Below are positions 58,074 to 64,000 of a DNA stretch of 64,000 nt, piece by piece. Both the position numbers and the translations under genes were made by a program. How positions within the stretch are numbered: the stretch's first letter is position 1; every line of letters starts with the position of its first letter. Origin of the DNA: CBDDBH01 sp965225625 (GTDB lineage Bacteria; Pseudomonadota; Gammaproteobacteria; JADZEE01); NCBI GenBank assembly GCA_965225625.1, contig CBDDBH010000017.1, positions 1-64,000 on the forward strand, given 5' to 3'. A model generated the notes under the pieces. The model was not told where the DNA came from. It searched no databases and saw only the letters and a list, made by a program, of their open reading frames with translations.

Positions 58074-59252
58074 CTAACGTGGTCCCCGGGCGATGATGGC
58101 GGCGCTTGTCGACAGGCAATGATTGTAGCTGGCCATACCGTAACCGCTTACCAGGCCGACGTTGGCGCCATCAACGTGGTTGTCCAGATCCGGGCCGACG
58201 AGTTGGCGAATGCCTTCCACCATACTCAAAATGCCGCTGGCGGCTCCCGCCTGTCCCGCCGACAATTGGCCGCCGGAGGTGTTGGTCGGTAAACCGCCCC
58301 CGTTCCAGGTCAGCGGGGTTTCGCGAACGAATCGCGGTCCTTCGCCTTTGCCACAGAATCCCATGTCCTCGAAATGTTGCATAACGATTACCGGATAGTC
58401 GTCATAGCTCTGTACAAAATCCATGTCCTCGGGTCCCAAATTCGCGTCGGCGTAGAGTTGTTCCGCGAACACCGCCCAGCCGCCACGGATCTGTATGGGG
58501 TCTTCAGCATACGCATTGTGCTGCTCGGCGGCACTCAGCATAACGGCGTAGGGTAGACCTAACGAGCGCGCGCGATCCTCTGTCATCATCAGGTAACCTT
58601 CTGCACCGGCGCAGGGCATCACACAATCGAATAGATGCAGCGGTTCGGCAATCGGGCGGGCATCGAGATAATCCTGCATGCTCATCGGTTTGCGCAGCAA
58701 GGCATGCGGTACCTGCCGCGCATTCTCTCGTTGGGCAACACAGATCCGGCCGAAATCCTCGCGCGTCGCCCCAAACAGATTCATGTAGTTCTGCGTCATC
58801 ATGGCGAACACGCCGTTCGGACCCGTTGAACCATAGGGGTAGACGGCATCGATGGTTTCACGGCTGAATTTGGCGGCGAGGTTTCGAAAGCCATTTGGAC
58901 GCGCAGGATCTGCGCCCATGCAGGCGACAATTTCAACGTCTCCCGCCTGGATCGTGCGCGCGGCGCGGCGGGCCATCATGGCGCCGTTGGCGCCCGCGGT
59001 TACTACCTGGTCAATCCATCGAGGCGCCAGACCTAACTGATGGGCCAACATCGTGACACTGTCTGGCGCGAGCGCAAAGCTCGAAACGGCGATACCGTCG
59101 ACATCCTTTTTGGTAATTCCCGACGCCTCGATCAACTGGGCCAGGGTGCGCCCAAAGAACCACGCAGCGCCATGTTCGCTGTAACGCTGATATCCAAATG
59201 TCACCGGCGTCACCAAGGCTACGCCAGCATATGACGCTGCGGTTCGCGTCAC
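58074..59252 (-). CDS. Thiolase-superfamily lipid-transfer-like protein
   Basis: The 392-residue product starts at GTG (VTRTAASYAG). It has the thiolase fold marks DVDGIAVSSFALAPDS, AGANGAMMARRAARTIQAGD, ACMGADPARP, QSYDDYPVIVMQHFEDMGF and NTSGGQLSAGQAGAASGI. The segment that normally holds the acylated Cys reads TAGANGAMM, so that Cys is absent. The GHP-type His near the C-terminus is replaced by GQAG. This is the lipid-transfer-like (SCP-x/Ltp) branch, some of which are retro-aldolases in steroid side-chain breakdown with a DUF35 partner. No DUF35 gene is adjacent. Confidence 0.85.
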   Translation of the reverse strand: MTRTAASYAGVALVTPVTFGYQRYSEHGAAWFFGRTLAQLIEASGITKKDVDGIAVSSFALAPDSVTMLAHQLGLAPRWIDQVVTAGANGAMMARRAARTIQAGDVEIVACMGADPARPNGFRNLAAKFSRETIDAVYPYGSTGPNGVFAMMTQNYMNLFGATREDFGRICVAQRENARQVPHALLRKPMSMQDYLDARPIAEPLHLFDCVMPCAGAEGYLMMTEDRARSLGLPYAVMLSAAEQHNAYAEDPIQIRGGWAVFAEQLYADANLGPEDMDFVQSYDDYPVIVMQHFEDMGFCGKGEGPRFVRETPLTWNGGGLPTNTSGGQLSAGQAGAASGILSMVEGIRQLVGPDLDNHVDGANVGLVSGYGMASYNHCLSTSAAIIARGPR

Positions 59253-59293
59253 GATGTAAGTCCGATCAGCACTGTATTAAGGTTACGGTATCG

Positions 59294-59818
59294 CTATGCT
59301 TTGTCCATAAGCGCCTGGGCATTGCCTACCCAATCTTCGCTAACCTTAACTCGGTCTGCCCGCCAGCCGTCTTCGTAGGCACACAGTAGCTCGAGGTTGA
59401 GGATCGTGTGTGTAAACTTCCATTCGCCATCCACTTTTATCATTTTGTCGTCGTAGGCTCCGGCTACCCAGACCGGATCATATTCACCGGTTTTGCCGTT
59501 ATGCACGGTCGCGGTTTCCCACAGGTACCAGCGCGCAGATGCGGCCTGGCATCCCTCTTCAACTTCGATTGTGATCGGTATGAGGCAGTGAAACATCCAG
59601 GTGAATGCATTGATTTCCAGAAACCCCCGGATTTCATCGTGGCCTTGAAAGCGCGTGCCGAAAGTGGGGTACTCCATGATTCCGTCTTTCGCATACATAT
59701 CGACCAGCATGTCGATATCCATGTGCGGATCCGCTGCAGTCGCCGATCGTTGTCTGAATTGCTTTATCTCTTCGAGCGCTTCCAAGCGTTCAATTCTTTT
59801 CGTGAGTTCGTCGCTCAT
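59294..59818 (-). CDS. SnoaL/NTF2-like protein
   Basis: The 174-residue protein has an N-terminal helix with a heptad pattern (LTKRIERLEALEEIKQFRQ) and a cone-shaped NTF2-like domain: MLVDMYAKDGIMEYPTFGTR, GHDEIRGFLE, CQAASARWYLWETATV, DDKMIKVDGEWKFTH. Related proteins are cyclases, dehydratases, or small subunits of ring-hydroxylating oxygenases. Since the Rieske alpha subunit nearby lacks a beta subunit, this is one candidate, though it lies 6 kb away on the other strand. It is 41 bp upstream of the thiolase-like gene, probably in the same operon. Confidence 0.85.
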   Translation of the reverse strand: MSDELTKRIERLEALEEIKQFRQRSATAADPHMDIDMLVDMYAKDGIMEYPTFGTRFQGHDEIRGFLEINAFTWMFHCLIPITIEVEEGCQAASARWYLWETATVHNGKTGEYDPVWVAGAYDDKMIKVDGEWKFTHTILNLELLCAYEDGWRADRVKVSEDWVGNAQALMDKA

Positions 59819-59997
59819 TTGTTTTCACCTATTTTATTTTTGGGCACAGTGATTCCATTTCCGGAAAAATGCTCAAGCTGATGGGTGGCTTGAACGCAAA
59901 GAGGTTGGCGCGCGGATAAAAATATTTCAAGTTTCAAATAATGGGAAGTCCTAAATCGCTTAGTTGCGATATGCGGGCAAGACTTTCAATGGCAGCT

Positions 59998-60981
59998 TTA
60001 GCTTCCATCTCCGGGAATGACCAGAGGATCATAGTCGGTGCTCAGCGACGCACGGCGATCCGCGGCTTGCGCACCCCATTGTGACACTAGAATGCCTTCC
60101 AGGGGGCGAATGTTTGTGCCGTCGTCTTCGTTGAGCAGATCCCCATTTTTGAAGTGTTCCAGCCGGTGCCCGTAAGGATCGAACCAATAATCGAAGATCT
60201 GGCCGCTCTGAGTGTGCCGGCCGACGCCCCACGAGTGTTGGTAGCCTTTTGATTTTAAAAGCTCATGACCGCTGAAAAGCGCATTAATGTCGTCGACCTC
60301 GAACGCGAGATGCGCAAATCCAGCCACCTTCGATTTAACCGTGAGCAAGGTGTGGTGATCGACATATTCCTTGCGCCGGTTACACCGGTTGAAGACAACG
60401 GCCAAGTCATCGCTGCCTTCCTCCACAAAACATTCGTCGGAACTCAAAAATCCGAAATGTGATTTGTAGAACTTGTCGTTGAGATTGCAGTCTGTAACGT
60501 TCAACACAACATGACCTAACCGCTTTACCGGGGCGCATACGAATCTCGCACGGGTCTGCGTGCCTGCCTTCGTTTGCGGATTGCCGGGACCAAAGTCAGG
60601 CCCAAACGAGTCATCTGGCGGGAATGGCTCGTGCGGCCCGATGCCGAATACGGCTTCCACCCGGTAGCCGTTCGGATCCGTTAGTCGCACCCGATATCCG
60701 CCACCTGGTTCGTCGATTTCTTCGACCGCTGATGCGCCCGGTGCGGTTGCCAGCGACTTCAGCTCTTCCATACTGGCTGCCTTGAACGCCATACCGATAA
60801 AACCGGATTTGTCAGCAAGGTGAGTTATGTGCAAATGATGGTCGGGATCTGTCCCACACATATACAGCGCGTCATCTGTTCGGGCGGAACGGTGCAAACC
60901 GAAATCAAGGAGGAAAGCCTCCATTTTGTCTAAATCCGGCGCGTTAAACCGACCATAGGCCACATCAGTGACATTGATCAT
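59998..60981 (-). CDS. Type I extradiol dioxygenase-like protein (two VOC domains)
   Basis: The 327-residue protein has two glyoxalase/VOC modules: about residues 1-120 (VAYGRFNAPDLDKMEAFLLD) and 150-290. The second has the likely iron ligands: His in RLGHVVLNVTD, His in GFAHLAFEVDD and Glu in DPYGHRLEHFKNGDL, which is the spacing of catechol 2,3-dioxygenases. It would cleave a catechol-like ring next to the two hydroxyls. A gap of 180 bp separates it from the SnoaL-like gene in the same direction. A divergent second VOC gene starts 230 bp away. Confidence 0.88.
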   Translation of the reverse strand: MINVTDVAYGRFNAPDLDKMEAFLLDFGLHRSARTDDALYMCGTDPDHHLHITHLADKSGFIGMAFKAASMEELKSLATAPGASAVEEIDEPGGGYRVRLTDPNGYRVEAVFGIGPHEPFPPDDSFGPDFGPGNPQTKAGTQTRARFVCAPVKRLGHVVLNVTDCNLNDKFYKSHFGFLSSDECFVEEGSDDLAVVFNRCNRRKEYVDHHTLLTVKSKVAGFAHLAFEVDDINALFSGHELLKSKGYQHSWGVGRHTQSGQIFDYWFDPYGHRLEHFKNGDLLNEDDGTNIRPLEGILVSQWGAQAADRRASLSTDYDPLVIPGDGS

Positions 60982-61211
60982 TTATATCCCATCACTCCCC
61001 GTTCTAATTAATATCGCTACGCGCAATAGTTTGAGGCACTCTAAAAACGCCACTTTCTTGCTGCCGCCTGGATAATAGCCCGCAGCTCCTTTCTTTCACA
61101 AGCAGACTGGATTTCAAGTGATTTCACCCCCTTGAACGCTCTGGTAATGGACCATATAGCCACGCTCATAGTGTTGATTTGGCACCCGACCCAAGCAGAG
61201 GGAACTCATTG

Positions 61212-62063
61212 ATGGCCAACGTAGAACGTCTCGGATTCGCCCGCTTTGAGGTACGCGATCTCGACGCCTGGCGCAATCATCTGCGGATAATGTACGGCCT
61301 GGATCTGCGGCCGATTGCCGGAAGCGATGAATTCGAAGTCGTCATCGATGAGAGCGGTTACCACCTGCGTTTCTACCAAGGACCGGCCGATGACATTGTC
61401 ACTGTCGGTTGGTTGGCGCCCGAGGATCAGCTGAAAGGGCTTCAAGAGCAACTGACGCGGTCCGGATATCCGGCGGAATTCGTCGATGAATCCGAAGCCG
61501 CCCGGGTCGGCGCGGCGAAACTGTTACGAACCCGGGATCCGCTTGGCATCACCATCGACATCATCGACCACGTTGCGTCAACCAATGAGTTTGAAGCGGC
61601 CGATTACGATCAGCACTACGTGACCGGTGAACTTGGATTTGGCCACCTGACGTTCTGCTGGTCGGATCTCGATGAATTTGCACGGTTTCAATTAGAGGGC
61701 TTGGGTCTTGTCTTGTCCGATTACAACCAGGTCAAGCTCCCTGGTGGGCCAAAGGTCAAAGTCGGCTTCTACAGAGCTAACCCGCGCCATCACTCAGTAG
61801 CTTGCGCTCCGCTGATCACATCGGGGCAGCTCGTACAGCATTTTTTTCTCGAAGTCGGTAACCGGGAGCTTATAGACAAGGCCTACAAACGAGTCACCGA
61901 TGCAGGTATACCGATCGCACACTCCATTGGCGTGCATCCCAACGACCAGCTCTACACCTTCTACACCCGGTCCCCGTCGGGCTTCCAAACCGAACTGGGA
62001 ACCGGCGGTTATCTACACGACGGCACACGACCGGTGCAAACCTTTAAGGGCATGAGCGAATGA
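61212..62063 (+). CDS. Type I extradiol dioxygenase-like protein (BphC-like)
   Basis: The 283-residue protein starts MANVERLGFARFEVRD with GAGGGAA before it. An N-terminal non-catalytic VOC module is followed by a C-terminal one with His in GFGHLTFCWSD, His in LVQHFFLEVGN and Glu in SGFQTELGTGG. SRSGFQTELG-like ends are typical of 2,3-dihydroxybiphenyl dioxygenase relatives. Two such proteins in divergent orientation suggest two ring-cleavage steps or different substrates. Sequence similarity to the neighbour is low apart from the fold. Confidence 0.88.
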   Translation: MANVERLGFARFEVRDLDAWRNHLRIMYGLDLRPIAGSDEFEVVIDESGYHLRFYQGPADDIVTVGWLAPEDQLKGLQEQLTRSGYPAEFVDESEAARVGAAKLLRTRDPLGITIDIIDHVASTNEFEAADYDQHYVTGELGFGHLTFCWSDLDEFARFQLEGLGLVLSDYNQVKLPGGPKVKVGFYRANPRHHSVACAPLITSGQLVQHFFLEVGNRELIDKAYKRVTDAGIPIAHSIGVHPNDQLYTFYTRSPSGFQTELGTGGYLHDGTRPVQTFKGMSE

Positions 62064-62210
62064 GGACATGACATGCCGTTCGCCCAGTTGGTGCGCGTGT
62101 TACCGACCGCCGCGCGGACGCTCATCAAACAGTTGCGTTCCTAGCGGTAGCGCTCGGCCTGAGCGCGAGACGGAACTCCGGAATTGGAGTAATTTGGGAA
62201 AGCTGTGCCG

Positions 62211-63657
62211 TTAGAATTCGCGGCGATAAGTCAGTATGAACTTGTGTACATGCATGTCGAATGCGGTACCGCCTGTAGCCGCGCCACGGGTCGAGGTGAG
62301 TGGTCTTGTCGTATTTGTTACCTCATCCATGAAGATATAAGAATACGCAAAATCCAGATGCGATTTTCCAAACGCGTAACCAAGGCCAAAAGTCGCATGC
62401 TTTTCAAAAATGGTCGGGAACAGCGGCAGTAAACCGTTGTCCGGAATCGGGTTTTCAATAGCACTGAATCCTGCGCGCACAGTCCACGCGTCTCCAATCC
62501 GGTAACGTGCGCCGATTGCAATCGCCAGTGTATCGTCCCAATTCTGGGGAACGTCAAAATCCACCGATTCACCGGCAAATGCGCCGCCGGCAGAGTCCGA
62601 TTCAACCTGAAATCGGATCCGAAACGCGTCCATGGTATTCGACCACCACGCGTAACGTGTATCCAGTGAAAGCGCCAATCGGTCGTTGACCCGATGTTCG
62701 ATGCCCACTTGTAGCATCGCCGGCCACTGAAAATCGTCGATGCGCACGTCGCCCGCGAAGGTTGTCGAAACGGCACCCCCGGGATTCAGCGCCTCGGCGA
62801 CTAACTTACCTTTTAGATCAGGAAGGCTGGTTTTGGTTGTGTAGGCGGCGCCGAGCCGGGTGGCCGGGGTGACCTGGTAGGTCAAGCCGAACCGTCCACC
62901 CACACCGAACGCCGTCATCTCACTGTCGATGATGTGTCCTTTGTTGGCGGAGATATAAATACTGCCGCCGGCGCCGATTAATCCACCCAATGCGGTTGCC
63001 AGACCTGCATCATTGCTAACTCTAAGCACGTCCCGTCTGGACGCCGGTTAATAGTTGATCGCTGTTGAGTTGCCACAGGAGATCTGCGCCTGTCCAAACG
63101 ATGTCGAGCGTAGCGCCAATGTTCAGGCGCTCATTGACGGCGTAGGAAAAACCGATAGGTATGTCCAGGCCGATTAAGCGCGCGCCGATGTCTTTCTTTG
63201 TCTGCGTGCCGCTTGAATCGATGGAGAGATAACTGTTTCGTCCGTATTCCGAGCCGGCGCCGCCCTTGGAGAATGCGCCGATCCCCAAGGTCAAACCGTT
63301 GTCCAGACGACGTGTATAGCCGCCATGCGGTGGAACATAGGGGTTGCGGTTGGGTCCATGTTGCACAGTGTTTGATTTGCCCAGATCCGCGGTGCTGCGG
63401 GACGTGCCGAACGGGGCGTTGAAGTCCAGACCGATTTCGAAAGCATTGCCTGCGCCGAGCGCGAGTGTCGCCGGGTTATTCATCAAACCACCGACCCCGG
63501 TATCGCTCGCCACACCCGCGCCGGCCATCGCCTGCGATCTGGCGCCGTAACCAATTTGACTGATGCCTTCAAACGCGATTGCCCCGCGCCCGCTGAGAAG
63601 AAGGGGCAGGCAGAAGAGGCAGGTTCGCGTTATCCCTGGATTTCCGCGTCTGAACAT
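62211..63657 (-). pseudogene. FadL/TodX/OmpP1-family outer-membrane channel, frameshifted
   Basis: The N-terminal frame has a signal peptide and the FadL hatch: FEGISQIGYGARSQAMAGAG, then NPATLAL, FDFNAPF-like LDFNAPFGTSR and GFSYAVNERLNIGATLD. It stops at 63022 (VQTGRA). The next frame takes over with LRVSNDAGLATALGG, the barrel (GRFGLTYQVTPATRLGAAYT) and the end FILTYRREF with terminal Phe. One base near a GGG at 63030 separates the two. Joined, it has about 480 residues, close to TodX and FadL, which let hydrophobic compounds cross the outer membrane. This supports hydrophobic substrates for the cluster. Confidence 0.85.
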
Positions 63658-63720
63658 ATTTTATTACCCCTGATCCTGTCCTGTTCTAGAACTCGGCTAA
63701 CGCCTCGTAAAGCACCCCGG

Positions 63721-63740
63721 CCCTTGCCTCAAGGCAAGGG
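63721..63740. repeat. Short perfect hairpin between two minus-strand genes
   Basis: CCCTTGCC and GGCAAGGG flank TCAA. It lies downstream of the aminotransferase stop on that strand, but no T-run follows, so a terminator role is uncertain. The surrounding 200 bp holds no gene. Confidence 0.5.
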
Positions 63741-63861
63741 GCAGACGATTGCTCCTGCAACGTCTGCATTTTCGCCATCCCTGGCGGTCAGGGTGAGGGG
63801 TTCAAGTCGGATGATCCACTGCCACATCCCAATCCTTTGGCTTACCGATCTACACAGTCCT

Positions 63862-64000
63862 TTATCCCATAACCGCCGCAATTGCGGCGTCGAGACTGGC
63901 AACGGTGCGATCGACATTATGTAGCTTATCGAGACCAAACAGGCCGATCCGGAACGTTCTGAAGTCTTCGCGTTCGTCGCACTTAAGGGGAACGCCGGCC
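63862..64000 (-). CDS. Class V aminotransferase, C-terminal end (cut by window edge)
   Basis: Only the last 45 codons are in the window: AGVPLKCDEREDFRTFRIGL, FGLDKLHNVDRTVASLDAAI and AAVMG before TAA. The FRIGLFGLDKL motif is the C-terminal signature of class V (PLP) aminotransferases of the alanine-glyoxylate and aminoethylphosphonate type. The PLP Lys and the rest lie beyond the edge. An aminotransferase that makes a keto acid would fit upstream of a ThDP decarboxylase, but the 11-kb distance makes that speculative. Confidence 0.75.
   Translation of the reverse strand, partial: AGVPLKCDEREDFRTFRIGLFGLDKLHNVDRTVASLDAAIAAVMG

Noticed and set aside
63721..63740. Intrinsic terminator for the aminotransferase gene
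   Set aside because: The stem is good, but no T-run follows on the minus strand and it lies more than 100 bp after the stop.

Overview
The window reads as a chromosomal segment of a gammaproteobacterium that I cannot place further. Two partial copies of a tRNA-Gly(GCC) 3' end match the Escherichia coli type. The gene families point the same way: PilN/O/P-type pilus proteins, two-partner secretion, hybrid kinases with a C-terminal Hpt domain, TonB receptors and FadL/TodX-like porins. Many genes carry a single disabling change, so either much of the region is decaying or the assembly holds uncorrected homopolymer errors. I report the breaks as seen.

Region 1 (1 to about 14.55 kb) is a mosaic accessory zone. 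It holds a TolB-like/TPR protein cut by the window edge and a dispersed family of small proteins with one N-terminal membrane helix (four intact, two damaged). A remnant of pilN-pilO-pilP sits inside one damaged copy. A complete IS66 element with an 8-bp target duplication splits a small zinc-ribbon gene. There is a terminase-small-subunit-like gene, a broken tyrosine integrase, and a 49-bp direct repeat of the tRNA-Gly 3' end that marks a 3.8-kb integrated segment. Two loci, 3955-5516 and 12895-14356, share their flanks but differ in content, which suggests cassette-like replacement and deletion.

Region 2 (14.6-22 kb) looks like ordinary chromosome: an acidic protein of unknown function, a broken DUF3592 gene, a STAS anti-sigma antagonist, an SDR oxidoreductase, a broken MFS transporter, a DmpA/P1 peptidase, an HSL-type esterase and a small membrane protein.

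Region 3 (22.3-38.7 kb) is a two-partner secretion locus. A TpsB transporter gene precedes a giant TpsA exoprotein gene of about 11.8 kb with 18 FG-GAP-like repeats of about 72 residues. Both genes are broken at G-runs, including a tract of exactly 30 G. Downstream lies a 47-bp tandem array of 17 + 9 copies interrupted by an IS3-family element.

Region 4 (39-47.5 kb) is a signalling cluster: a BarA-like hybrid kinase, a REC-GGDEF-EAL-REC protein probably translated from the same message, and a convergent multi-PAS kinase whose leader holds a strong hairpin followed by eight T.

Region 5 (47.6-64 kb) begins with a YeiH-type exporter and then looks catabolic. It has an NicD-like hydrolase, a two-subunit ThDP decarboxylase, a 3-hydroxyanthranilate-dioxygenase-like protein, a Rieske oxygenase alpha subunit with a small partner, a Tat-exported amidase (broken), a TonB receptor (one nonsense codon), a thiolase-like lipid-transfer protein, an NTF2-like protein, two type I extradiol-dioxygenase-like VOC proteins, a FadL/TodX-like channel (broken), and the C-terminus of a class V aminotransferase. 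Uptake (TonB receptor, FadL), ring hydroxylation (Rieske) and ring cleavage (VOC, HAAO-like) suggest breakdown of an aromatic or other hydrophobic compound. The substrate cannot be read from the sequence.
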